From: Rhizomicrobium sp.
GTDB lineage: Bacteria > Pseudomonadota > Alphaproteobacteria > Micropepsales > Micropepsaceae
Direction of reading: 5' to 3'
Length of the DNA stretch: 64,000 nt
NCBI GenBank assembly: GCA_037200985.1
Contig: JBBCGJ010000001.1
Span: 1,898,756 to 1,962,755, forward strand
Of the stretch, positions 45,803 through 53,599 are shown in pieces. The translations under genes were made by a program, and so were the position numbers. The notes beneath the pieces are model-generated. The model was not told the origin of the DNA. It searched no databases and saw only the letters and a list, made by a program, of their open reading frames with translations. Every line of letters begins with the position of its first letter. Position 1 is the stretch's first letter.

Positions 45803-46331
45803 CCGCAGGCCAGGCCATGGCAAGGTGCGTGCCGCCGTCTTCCCCTTCGACAAAGCCCAGCCGCGCGTAGAGCGCCCGGGCGGGATTGGCGTTCTCCACG
45901 CTCAGGCTGACGGTTTTTGCGCCGGCCGAGACCGCCTCCCGTTGCACGGCGCGCAACAGCGCCGTCCCCAGGCCTCGACCGCGCGACTGCGGCAGCAAGG
46001 AGATGTCCACGATACGCCAGTCGTCGGGGCGCCGGTCCAGGATCAGGCGGCCGACGGGCTTGCCCTCCCGCTCGACGATAAGAAAGTCGGCATGCTCGTA
46101 TACCCGGCGATAATGCATGCTCTGAAAACGGAACTGGTCGTCCAGAAAAAGCTCGCGCTGCTGCGCCGGCCACGATGCCAGCACCTGCGCATCGGGGCGC
46201 GCCGAACCGAAAAGCGCGCGCAGGAACGGAACGTCGCCCGCCTCCGCGTCGCGCAAAACCGTTCCCTCGGGCGCCGCCGTCGGCACGGCGCCCGCGTTCG
46301 CCGGCCTAGTTGCGGGACGGAAATATTCCAT
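45795..46331 (-). CDS. GNAT family N-acetyltransferase
   Basis: 178 residues. The acetyl-CoA site is DISLLPQSRGRGLGTALLRAVQREA (Q/RxxGxG/A), with the C-terminal ENANPARALYARLGFVEGEDGGTHLAMAW typical of GNATs. Substrate unknown; amine or peptide N-terminus possible. The ATG at 46331 overlaps the end of the tail-collar gene by 26 bp, so a slightly later start is possible; either way it is coupled to the three tail-collar genes upstream. Confidence 0.88.
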   Translation of the reverse strand: MEYFRPATRPANAGAVPTAAPEGTVLRDAEAGDVPFLRALFGSARPDAQVLASWPAQQRELFLDDQFRFQSMHYRRVYEHADFLIVEREGKPVGRLILDRRPDDWRIVDISLLPQSRGRGLGTALLRAVQREAVSAGAKTVSLSVENANPARALYARLGFVEGEDGGTHLAMAWPAVS

Positions 46332-46851
46332 AGAGCGCGATGCAGTAGTTCATCCCGAGATAGGGCTGTTCGTTGTTGTGCGGCAGCGAACCGCCGGTGA
46401 CCGAAATCACCGACGGCGCGAAGGTCTGACCGGCGGCCGGATTCGGCGTGAACTGAAAGTCCGTCTTCGCCCCGCCTTCGCGCGAACCGACCCAATAACT
46501 CGTTTGCGGAACGAGCTCGAAAGCCGTCGGCTGAGCCGCGTTTTGCCCGTTGACCGCGTGGGAATGCAACGGAATCTGGTTTTGCGTCAGCGTCACCTCG
46601 GCGGAGCCCGAATGTTGACCGAGGACATAGTTCGAGAGGCCCGGGCCCTGCCCGATGTTCATCACCGTGCTGTCCTGGATGTTCGGCAGGCCGAACGTGT
46701 TGCGCCCGTCGCCGCCATAGGTCGTGCCGAGGATGGTGAACAGCGCCTCGTTCTGCGCGATCGGCACGAGCGCCCCGTTGCAGAACGACCAGTTCCGCGG
46801 CGCGAAATTGAAGGCGAAAATCGCAATCTGACCGACATAGGGTTCCGACAT
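46306..46851 (-). CDS. Phage-tail-collar-like protein (MdpB family), copy 3
   Basis: 181 residues. Starts MSEPYVGQIAIFAFNFAPRNWSFCNGALVPIAQNEALF, followed by LGTTYGGDGRNTFGLPNIQ, the tail-collar signature, and ends with GGSLPHNNEQPYLGMNYCIALYGIFPSRN. Third of a tandem set transcribed together (47460-47972 first). The family derives from tail-fibre tips; free-standing genomic copies are called microcystin-dependent protein homologues, role unclear. No other phage genes are present. Confidence 0.88.
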   Translation of the reverse strand: MSEPYVGQIAIFAFNFAPRNWSFCNGALVPIAQNEALFTILGTTYGGDGRNTFGLPNIQDSTVMNIGQGPGLSNYVLGQHSGSAEVTLTQNQIPLHSHAVNGQNAAQPTAFELVPQTSYWVGSREGGAKTDFQFTPNPAAGQTFAPSVISVTGGSLPHNNEQPYLGMNYCIALYGIFPSRN

Positions 46852-46895
46852 GTGGCGTGCTCCCGAAAGTGGTTCCCGTGGATCTCTGGAATGGA

Positions 46896-47429
46896 TCAAT
46901 TGCGGCTGGGGAAAACTCCCTGCAGCGCGATGATGAAGGAGATCGCAAGCGCCGGCATGCGGTTCTCGTGAGGCTGGTTTCCGCCGATCGGGAGAAGGCT
47001 GTTCGCATTCATCGGATCGTTTCCGGTGCCGTTCGCCGGCGAGACCCAGAGCCCGGTATAGGGCGCCTGAACGGCCGCGGGCTGGTTCCCCACCGGCGTG
47101 GCCGCGTTGGCGTTCGAGCCGGACACGATCATCATATGCGTATGCATCGGCGTCGTGTTGGTCGTGATGGTCACGCTCTCGGTACCGGTCTGCTCGCCGA
47201 TCGTGTAGTTGCTCAGTCCGGGGCCCTGCCCCATGCTGACCGGTATGCGGCCGCGCAGGTCGGGCAAGGCGAAGGTCGTCTGCCCGTTGCCGCCGTAATA
47301 GGTCCCGAGCAAAGAGAACAATGCGGTGTTCTGCTGGATGCCCAATATCTGGCCGGAACAATAGGCATTGTTCCGTGGTGCGAAATTGCCGGCAAACATG
47401 CGGATTTCGCCGAGGTAAGGTTCGCTCAT
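46896..47429 (-). CDS. Phage-tail-collar-like protein (MdpB family), copy 2
   Basis: 177 residues: MSEPYLGEIRMFAGNFAPRNNAYCSGQILGIQQNTALF, then LGTYYGGNGQTTFALPDLRGRIPV and the closing GGNQPHENRMPALAISFIIALQGVFPSRN. Its central part (HTHMMIVSGSNANAATPVG) differs strongly from the other two copies, suggesting that the exposed middle is the variable, binding part. 44 bp from copy 3. Confidence 0.88.
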   Translation of the reverse strand: MSEPYLGEIRMFAGNFAPRNNAYCSGQILGIQQNTALFSLLGTYYGGNGQTTFALPDLRGRIPVSMGQGPGLSNYTIGEQTGTESVTITTNTTPMHTHMMIVSGSNANAATPVGNQPAAVQAPYTGLWVSPANGTGNDPMNANSLLPIGGNQPHENRMPALAISFIIALQGVFPSRN

Positions 47430-47459
47430 GGTTCGTGTCCTTAAATCGTTGCCGTTCGC

Positions 47460-47972
47460 CTAGTTCCGTGCGGGGTAATAGCCCGTCGTCGCGATGCAGA
47501 AGTTCACCGCGAGACAGGGCTGAATATTGCTGTGCGCCTGGTTGCCTCCGTACATCCCGATCGTGCCGGCGTTCAGCACGACCTGTCCGCCCGGCGCGAT
47601 ATAGGCCGGCAAGGGATTTGTCCCGTCGGTACCGGCCGCGAATACGCTATTGGCCGTGAGTTTCGCCGTCGCCGGGGCGTTGTTGACCGCCATGGCATGC
47701 GTGTGCGCTGGCATTTCCGTCGTCAACAGCGTCACGTTTTCGACGCCCGCCATTTCGCCCATGGACGTCTGCTGGCCGAACATGATCGGTGTCCGCGAAC
47801 GAAGGTCGGGAAGGCCGAAGGTCGTTTGCCCATTGCCGCCATATGTCGTTCCGACCAGCGAATACAGCGCCGTATTCTGCGCGATGGGAAGAATCGATCC
47901 GGTGCACAAGGACCAACCCCGCGGCGCGAAATTGAACCCGTAAATACCGATCTGACCCAGATAAAAATCCAT
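47460..47972 (-). CDS. Phage-tail-collar-like protein (MdpB family), copy 1
   Basis: 170 residues: MDFYLGQIGIYGFNFAPRGWSLCTGSILPIAQNTALY, then VGTTYGGNGQTTFGLPDLRSRTPI, and GGNQAHSNIQPCLAVNFCIATTGYYPARN. First of the three tandem copies; an AAGGAGCTGCC ribosome site precedes the ATG at 47972 on the minus strand. No signal peptide in any copy, so export, if any, must be by another route. Confidence 0.9.
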   Translation of the reverse strand: MDFYLGQIGIYGFNFAPRGWSLCTGSILPIAQNTALYSLVGTTYGGNGQTTFGLPDLRSRTPIMFGQQTSMGEMAGVENVTLLTTEMPAHTHAMAVNNAPATAKLTANSVFAAGTDGTNPLPAYIAPGGQVVLNAGTIGMYGGNQAHSNIQPCLAVNFCIATTGYYPARN

Positions 47973-48429
47973 GGCAGCTCCTTAAGACCGAAGAGGTTTT
48001 CTTGGATGAAAACTTGGGACTTGGCGGAATCGCCGACAAAAGGAAGTTATCATCGAGTCTAGCACGCGTACAATAAGGCGTAAAACTGTTTTTTCCTGTC
48101 CATGACGCTGCGAAATCATTTTTCGATGACATTACAATAACATTACGTCGAATGAGGACTGTAACATAAATGAACGGCATGTTGCCATCCGAATACATCC
48201 GGACGATGTCTTGCTGTCTTCTTGACACCCTTGGGAAAGGCCTTTCCAATCGGGTCGTATAACATCGACACCGGCAGGGGCGACCGGTGCGCGGAACGCG
48301 TCGGATCGGATCGATTCGCAGCGCGCGCGATCCACAAACAATTTGATCTGCCGTTCGGGCCCTGACACAATTGCCGGTGTGACGAAGCCATCCCGTCGCC
48401 AGTCCTCCGGGCCGCGCAAAGAAGGCATG
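47973..48429. promoter_or_regulatory. Divergent control region, tail-collar genes / 2OG oxygenase
   Basis: 457 bp without a supported gene. It is AT-rich near 48060-48175. A TTGACA hexamer at 48222-48227 is followed by the perfect 14-nt palindrome GGAAAGGCCTTTCC (48234-48247), which could be an operator for the oxygenase gene to the right. A 30-codon frame (48170-48262) has a poorly spaced ribosome site and is not called. Confidence 0.4.
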
Positions 48430-49089
48430 ATGTCGCTAGAAAACGTCTTGCCCCCCTATCTGACCGTGCAAGGATTTCTGCGGGATCCGGCCGTGACCGA
48501 ACTGCTTGAATATGCGTCGTCGATCGAACGCCGGTTCAAGCCCGCGATGGTCGGCGATCACAGGATCGATCCCAGGCGGCGCACCTGCCGGCGCGCCAAG
48601 ATGACGGGTCCGCTGGGCTCCGAACTCGCGGAACGCATTCTCGCATCCGTGCCGTCGTTCCTGGACGCGCTGAGAGTAACGTCGTTTTCGATCGGCGAGG
48701 TCGAGCTGGAAGTCGTCGCCTATGAAGACGGCGCCCATCACGGAACGCATCTCGATACGGCTTACGGAAACGGCAATTCGCGCGAAGGCGACCGGCGGCT
48801 GACCGCGGTATATTATTTTTTCCGGCAGCCGAAGAAATTCGACGGCGGCAATCTGCGGCTTCATGCATTCGGCCGAGGGGCGGGACCCCGGGCCTCCGCG
48901 GACATCGAACCGATCTGCAATCAGCTCGTCGTATTTCCGTCCTGGGCGCCGCATGAGGTGCTTCCCGTCAGCGTGGCGTCCGGACAATTCGAGGATTCGA
49001 GATTCGCCATAAACTGCTGGGTCAGCGAGCGGACGGTGTCCGCCCGGACCGACGAAGCTCGCGCCGCTCCGACGCAATCCGGCCGCTGA
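48430..49089 (+). CDS. 2OG-Fe(II) oxygenase, prolyl 4-hydroxylase type
   Basis: 219 residues. The Fe(II) triad is His107-x-Asp109 (THLDTAYG) and His175 (APHEVLPV), with Arg191 for 2-oxoglutarate; DRRLTAVYYFFRQPKKFDGGNLRL is the usual core strand region. It probably hydroxylates a protein or peptide residue, and its place at the edge of the lasso-like cluster makes the precursor or a partner protein a candidate substrate (inference). Two ATGs (48427, 48430) lie after GAAGG; the second has better spacing. Confidence 0.85.
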   Translation: MSLENVLPPYLTVQGFLRDPAVTELLEYASSIERRFKPAMVGDHRIDPRRRTCRRAKMTGPLGSELAERILASVPSFLDALRVTSFSIGEVELEVVAYEDGAHHGTHLDTAYGNGNSREGDRRLTAVYYFFRQPKKFDGGNLRLHAFGRGAGPRASADIEPICNQLVVFPSWAPHEVLPVSVASGQFEDSRFAINCWVSERTVSARTDEARAAPTQSGR

Positions 49090-49110
49090 GGCACGGAGGC
49101 GGCGCGTCCG

Positions 49111-49407
49111 TCACGGTCTCTCGACCGGCAGCATCGCGCCGCCTTCGATCATGACGGCCAGGAAGTCGCTTATCTCGCGGTATGCCGATGCACGGTCGAT
49201 GTCGTATTCCTCGCATAGCCGATCGCAGAACTCCTCGATCGTCGTCGGATTCTCGGCCATCTCCCAGATGCGCCTGCCGGTCTCGTTGAGGTCGACATAG
49301 GTCCCGTTCGTCGCGTTCATCACGACCATCTGGTCTCCGATCCGCGCGCTGGGCCAGTTTCCCTTGCGCCGAAAGGCTTGCTGGCGCTCGTATTCCATTT
49401 CAGGCAT
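49111..49407 (-). CDS. PqqD-like RiPP recognition element (lasso B1-type)
   Basis: 98 residues: WPSARIGDQMVVMNATNGTYVDLNETGRRIWEM (winged-helix strands, about 18-50) then helices TIEEFCDRLCEEYDIDRASAYREISDFLAVMIEGGAM. This is the PqqD fold that binds leader peptides (RRE); in lasso clusters it is protein B1. AAGGAG precedes the ATG at 49407 by 7 nt. It is the last gene of the HprK-sulfotransferase-PqqD operon, overlapping the sulfotransferase by 8 bp. It should bind the KPWVRP leader of the peptide at 51437. Confidence 0.9.
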   Translation of the reverse strand: MPEMEYERQQAFRRKGNWPSARIGDQMVVMNATNGTYVDLNETGRRIWEMAENPTTIEEFCDRLCEEYDIDRASAYREISDFLAVMIEGGAMLPVERP

Positions 49408-50359
49408 GGCGATCTCCTTGCCGCAGGGGATGAGAAAAATATCGGTCGGCATTGCCGGGGCCGCCATCGGGCCGGTTCTGCGCAAAGTCGCCATAGCCCA
49501 GTCTCTGCATCGTCGGTCCGTGGGCGCGTTCGATCTTAGCGATCTGCTCCGCCGACAATTCGTCCCGCCAGCCTGCCGCGTCACCCCGCCGGAAAAACGG
49601 CGCCGTGGCGCGCCGCAGGCGCTCCCTGAAACCGGCCGCCCGCTCCTGCGCCTGGAGCAGGTTGAAGTCGGCGAACCCGGCCGCGCGCCTGGCGGCGTCC
49701 TCGTCGACGGCAATCCCCAGGAAGCTCATCGCGTCCCGCAGCGCCCTCGCCGCGTCCGCCCGCATATCTTCGTAGCGCAGCAGAAACACCGGCACGTCGG
49801 CCTGGTCGAGCCAGCTTTGCACATGACGGCTCCAGCTCAGCACCTGTTGCCGCAGTTGCGGCCCCGTCCGCTCCGCTCCCATGACGAAATCGTCCGAGGC
49901 GAGATGTTGCACGGCCGCATCCTTCGAATAGCCGAAATGACCGGCGAAAGACGGCACGATCGCGCGCGGGTCCCGCACGATGACGATCGCGGCTCCCCCC
50001 GCGCCGAACAGAGGCGTGCCGTCGGCGGAACGCGCATATGCGTCGTGCACTTTCATGAAGACGAGCGGCCGGCCGGAGCCGATCGGCGCCGGCCGGAAGA
50101 TGTCGTCGAACCGCCCCTGCGCGACAAGGCGGTAGACGCCGCCGCGCAGGAATTCGACTTCGCCCGGCTGCAACAGATCGGTGTCCACCCCGGTGATGCT
50201 GTCGAACGCATCGCGGGCGCTCGACGCATGGGAAACGAGAGCGCTGAGCCGGTTGATATCCGCGGGTTTCTCGCTCTTCGAGACAAGGTTCTCGATCAGC
50301 AGGCGGAGCCAGGTGCTGCCGGACTTCGGGTAGGACGCCAGCCAAACGATATCGCTCAC
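49400..50359 (-). CDS. Sulfotransferase
   Basis: 319 residues. The PAPS loop is SDIVWLASYPKSGSTWLRLLIENL near the N-terminus, and the 3'-phosphate site is IVIVRDPRAIVPSFAGHFGYS; both match PF00685-type cytosolic sulfotransferases. It starts with GTG at 50359, overlapping the kinase gene's stop (GTGA). In this setting it may sulfate the RiPP, for example a Ser or Thr in the core; no lasso sulfation of this type is known to me, so this is inference. Confidence 0.88.
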   Translation of the reverse strand: MSDIVWLASYPKSGSTWLRLLIENLVSKSEKPADINRLSALVSHASSARDAFDSITGVDTDLLQPGEVEFLRGGVYRLVAQGRFDDIFRPAPIGSGRPLVFMKVHDAYARSADGTPLFGAGGAAIVIVRDPRAIVPSFAGHFGYSKDAAVQHLASDDFVMGAERTGPQLRQQVLSWSRHVQSWLDQADVPVFLLRYEDMRADAARALRDAMSFLGIAVDEDAARRAAGFADFNLLQAQERAAGFRERLRRATAPFFRRGDAAGWRDELSAEQIAKIERAHGPTMQRLGYGDFAQNRPDGGPGNADRYFSHPLRQGDRHA

Positions 50360-51288
50360 GCCGGGACCCGCAGCGACAATTCGCGCCAATGGTCTTCGAG
50401 ATCGGAAATGGCGTCGTCCATCGTATCGAACGTCATCGGCCGGGTCAGATAATAGACCGCCGAGTGCTGCAACGCGGCGGCGGTTGCCGCGAAGAAGTTC
50501 TCGGACAGTCCCATAGCGCGCATGATATGCGCCCGAAAGGCATTTCGCCCCAGCTCGGCCACGGCGTCGGCGAGGCGAACCGGCCTGATGCCGGCGACGT
50601 CCGGCGGGGCGGGCTCCTGCAGCACATAGACCGGACCCAGCGGCAGCGAGCGCAGGGCCGGATCCGCGTCGAGCTCGACATAGTGCTTGTCGATTCCCGC
50701 GCGAACCGAAGGTCCCCTTCGCGAGGTGAGCTGAAGATAATTCGTCGCGTCGTTCCAGAGCTTCGACATTCTCCCGTCCGGGAGGATGAACGGCGGGTCG
50801 GAGGCGTCGGGGTCCAGGCAGCACATGTCGTCCGCGATCAGGGCATAGCCGCGGGCATTCAGCGCGGCGGCGGTCGTCGATTTTCCCGAACCCGACGGCC
50901 CGCAGAACAGAACGGCCTTCCCGCCGACGCACACCGCGCTGGCATGGAGGACGATCCGCCTGCGCTGGTAGAGCAGGATGCCGAGCGCGCTGCCGAGCAG
51001 GAAAATCGCGGCGTCGCCGGCATCGCCCTCCGGCTCCGTCTGCACCACGATCTCCTCGCCGTCCTTCATGAGGAAGCGGGCCACGCGGGGCACGCAAAGC
51101 AGAAACGTGCCGCCTCTTATCGACCAGTTGGGCCCTTCCGTTGTGGCGCCTTCAAGGGCTTCGGGCACGGCGCCGCGGCGGACGATCACATCGAAATCGC
51201 CGGCGTCCTCCATGCTCTGCATTGCGCCGGGCAGGGCGATTTCAGAAGACACGACAAGTCCGTAGATCCGATACTGTGCCAAGCGCAT
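50356..51288 (-). CDS. HPr kinase-like protein (lasso kinase type)
   Basis: 310 residues. The C-terminal kinase fold has HASAVCVGGKAVLFCGPSGSGKSTT (P-loop 130-138), then GYALIADDMCCLD, as in HPr Ser kinase/phosphorylase, without the HprK N-terminal domain. Such kinases occur in lasso clusters; the paeninodin kinase phosphorylates the C-terminal Ser of its precursor. The candidate precursor here ends in Ser. First gene of the kinase-sulfotransferase-PqqD operon and divergent from the precursor gene. Confidence 0.88.
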   Translation of the reverse strand: MRLAQYRIYGLVVSSEIALPGAMQSMEDAGDFDVIVRRGAVPEALEGATTEGPNWSIRGGTFLLCVPRVARFLMKDGEEIVVQTEPEGDAGDAAIFLLGSALGILLYQRRRIVLHASAVCVGGKAVLFCGPSGSGKSTTAAALNARGYALIADDMCCLDPDASDPPFILPDGRMSKLWNDATNYLQLTSRRGPSVRAGIDKHYVELDADPALRSLPLGPVYVLQEPAPPDVAGIRPVRLADAVAELGRNAFRAHIMRAMGLSENFFAATAAALQHSAVYYLTRPMTFDTMDDAISDLEDHWRELSLRVPA

Positions 51289-51436
51289 GTTCCGCCCTCA
51301 CACGCCCCTTTTTTTAAAGCCGTGCCGTCGCGAAGCCAGTAATCGGCGGGAAATCATTGTGGATACCTTGCGGTTGTTTGGCGGCGATGATAATAGAAAA
51401 CTCATATTCTAGCGAGCGCAGCGGGGGGTCTTTGGG

Positions 51437-51601
51437 ATGTCTAAGACTGGAGAAAGGAACTCGGATAGGGCGTTGGATCGCGGGGAAGCCGGCCCTCGAA
51501 AACCTTGGGTGCGGCCGCAAGCCGAGTTCTCCGAGATCAGAGCCACAAACGTCTCAAGCCAGATAGGAACGGACAGCTCCTCGTTTCCCACGCACTCGTA
51601 A
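51437..51601 (+). CDS. Candidate lasso-type RiPP precursor peptide
   Basis: 54 residues, no known homologue that I can name. The leader carries RKPWVRPQAEF (21-31), which resembles the YxxP leader motif bound by B1 proteins. Thr37 lies ten residues after the motif Pro27 and, at -2, sets the cleavage at Asn38/Val39, giving the 16-residue core VSSQIGTDSSSFPTHS: Asp at position 8 for an 8-residue macrolactam ring, an eight-residue tail rich in Ser, and a C-terminal Ser. A GGGGGG run sits 9 nt ahead. The cyclase starts 33 bp downstream. It is too short to stand out by length alone, so the case rests on motif, position and neighbours. Confidence 0.7.
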   Translation: MSKTGERNSDRALDRGEAGPRKPWVRPQAEFSEIRATNVSSQIGTDSSSFPTHS

Positions 51602-51634
51602 GATGGCTTTGATGCTTGCTTCATCCGCGTCTGC

Positions 51635-53575
51635 GTGAGTGGATTTTCCGGGTTGCTCTACACGGACGGCAGGGCCGTCCAGAATTTTCAACTGGACAGA
51701 TGTGCACGCGCGCTGCCGGATTTCGGCGGCCAGCGTGCCGATATCTATCGTTCCGGTTCGTATGGCGCGGCCGTGCGGTTGTATCGCATCACGCCGGAAG
51801 ACAGGTTCGAGCGCCAACCGCTCGTATCGCGAAACGGAAGATGGTGCATCGTCTTCGCCGGCCGCCTCGACAATCGCGAGGAATTGGCGCGCGCGCTCGC
51901 GATTCCAAGCTCCGTTCTCCGCCAAACGCCCGACAGCGCTTTGTGCCTTTCGGCGTTCGATGCCTGGGGCGAAACGGCTCCCGAACGTCTAGCCGGCGGC
52001 TTTTCGCTGGCGCTTTGGGACGAGCCGCAACGCCGGCTGTTCCTATGCCGCGACCGGATGGGAGAGCGTCCCCTCTTCTATCATCAGGCGTCCGGCTTCA
52101 TCGCCTTCTCCACCTCGTTCAATGGCATCCTCGCCTTTCCGGAAGTGCCACGAGCGCTGGACGAGACAATTGTCGGCGACATGCTGGCACAGAACTTTTT
52201 CGAGCAGGACCGAACGCTCTACCGCGGCATTCACCGCGTGCGGAGCGCCTCCCTGGCCGTTTTCGCCGCCGGCAAGATCGCGGAGCGATCCTATTGGCGC
52301 CCGGCGCGACGGCCTCTCGGATTGGCCTCGCACGCGGATTACGTCGAAGCGGCCCGGCACGAACTCGAACGGGCCGTCGCCGTGCGATTGCGGAGCGCGC
52401 ATCCGCCCGCGGCGCAGGCAAGCGGGGGGCTGGACTCCAGCGGCGTCGCGGCGACGGCCGCGTTGCTGCTCAAGCCCGCGGAGCTCGAAGTCTACACCCG
52501 GGTGCCGCCCCTGGGATTTGCGGGCACGGAAACGCCCAGACGATATTTCGACGAACGGTCCCGCGTTCGGGCGCTCGCCCGTCTCCACCCGAACATGCGC
52601 TTGAACCTCGTCGAAACGGCCGGGCTGCACCGGTTCGACCTCGACGCCGGGCGGCTGTTCGCGACGGCGGGCGTCTTCGTCCTCAACCCCGACAATCTGG
52701 GCTGGTTCGCGTCCCTTTACGACGCCGTCTCGGCCGGCGGGCACCGCGTGCTGCTGTCCGGAGACCTCGGAAATTTTTCACTGGGATGGCGCGGACGCAA
52801 TTCGCTCGCCCTTCTCCTGAAGGCGGGCCGTTTCGCGCGCCTGGCGAAGGATGCGCGGACGCTGAGCCGCCTGACGTCCAGAAGCCTTCTGGGCATCTTG
52901 CGCGGCGATGTCCTGTCGGCATTCGAACCCGAGGCGTTGCGGCGCCTGCGGCGAAGGGCTTCGGGGAAAGGCGAAGGCCTTGAAGCGGGGGCGTTCGTCG
53001 ATCCGGTCTTCATGCGCGACTACCGTTTGCGCGAACGCGTCCGCGATCTCGGCGGCTGGAACTCGAAATATCGCAAGGGCGATTCGTTCGAGCGGCGGAC
53101 TCGCTGGCTTGTGGACGGGAACGAGATTTCACGGGACTTCATGGGGCAATTCGTGGGGTTGTTCGGATTCGAGAGCCGCGCACCCCTCGCCGATCCCCGC
53201 TTGATCGAGTTCTGCCTCAATATTCCCGAGGAGCACTTTCTCCATAGAGGGCGCCCGCGATCGTTGCAGCGCGATGTGATCGCGGATCGGGTTCCGCCGG
53301 ACATTCACGAGAACTACAGGCTCGGCGACCAGAATCCCGAATGGTTCTCCCGGCTCGCGGCGCGGCATGCCGGCATCTTGCAGGACGTCGAACGAATTTC
53401 GCGTTCACCGCTCGCCTCGGCGATGATCGACATGAAGCGTTTGAAGCGGGCTTTCGAGAACTGGCCGTCGGATGCACAGGACCCCGAAGGCCACAGAACC
53501 GAATTGCTGTACGGCGCGATGCGAGCGGTCAACATAGGCCGTTTCATTCGCTGGTTCGAAGGCGGCAATGCGTGA
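51635..53575 (+). CDS. Asparagine synthetase-like lasso cyclase
   Basis: 646 residues: N-terminal glutamine-amidotransferase-like domain starting MSGFSG, where asparagine synthetases have MCGI; Cys2 is Ser, so glutaminase activity should be lost. The C-terminal ATP-pyrophosphatase domain keeps SGGLDSSG (263-270). This is the pattern of lasso C proteins, which adenylate the Asp/Glu side chain and close the macrolactam. It is longer than typical lasso cyclases. The start is GTG (51635), 33 bp after the candidate precursor, so A and C are likely one transcript. Convergent with the gene at 53600. Confidence 0.88.
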   Translation: MSGFSGLLYTDGRAVQNFQLDRCARALPDFGGQRADIYRSGSYGAAVRLYRITPEDRFERQPLVSRNGRWCIVFAGRLDNREELARALAIPSSVLRQTPDSALCLSAFDAWGETAPERLAGGFSLALWDEPQRRLFLCRDRMGERPLFYHQASGFIAFSTSFNGILAFPEVPRALDETIVGDMLAQNFFEQDRTLYRGIHRVRSASLAVFAAGKIAERSYWRPARRPLGLASHADYVEAARHELERAVAVRLRSAHPPAAQASGGLDSSGVAATAALLLKPAELEVYTRVPPLGFAGTETPRRYFDERSRVRALARLHPNMRLNLVETAGLHRFDLDAGRLFATAGVFVLNPDNLGWFASLYDAVSAGGHRVLLSGDLGNFSLGWRGRNSLALLLKAGRFARLAKDARTLSRLTSRSLLGILRGDVLSAFEPEALRRLRRRASGKGEGLEAGAFVDPVFMRDYRLRERVRDLGGWNSKYRKGDSFERRTRWLVDGNEISRDFMGQFVGLFGFESRAPLADPRLIEFCLNIPEEHFLHRGRPRSLQRDVIADRVPPDIHENYRLGDQNPEWFSRLAARHAGILQDVERISRSPLASAMIDMKRLKRAFENWPSDAQDPEGHRTELLYGAMRAVNIGRFIRWFEGGNA

Positions 53576-53599
53576 CCCGCGGCAGCGGGATTTGCACGG

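Noticed and set aside
45506..47972. Prophage remnant
   Set aside because: Tail-collar-like genes occur without any head, tail tube, lysis, integrase or attachment-site features; such free-standing sets are common in bacterial chromosomes.
48170..48262. 30-codon ORF (starting MNGMLPSEYIRT) upstream of the 2OG oxygenase, considered as a second RiPP precursor
   Set aside because: No P-containing leader motif followed by Thr at -2, no well-spaced ribosome site, and no plausible ring-forming Asp/Glu layout.
51551..51598. Alternative core boundaries for the precursor, for example starting at Ser40 or Gly44
   Set aside because: Ser40 would put Thr at -3 and Gly44 would leave only Asp at ring position 3; the Val39 start satisfies both the Thr -2 and Asp8 rules.
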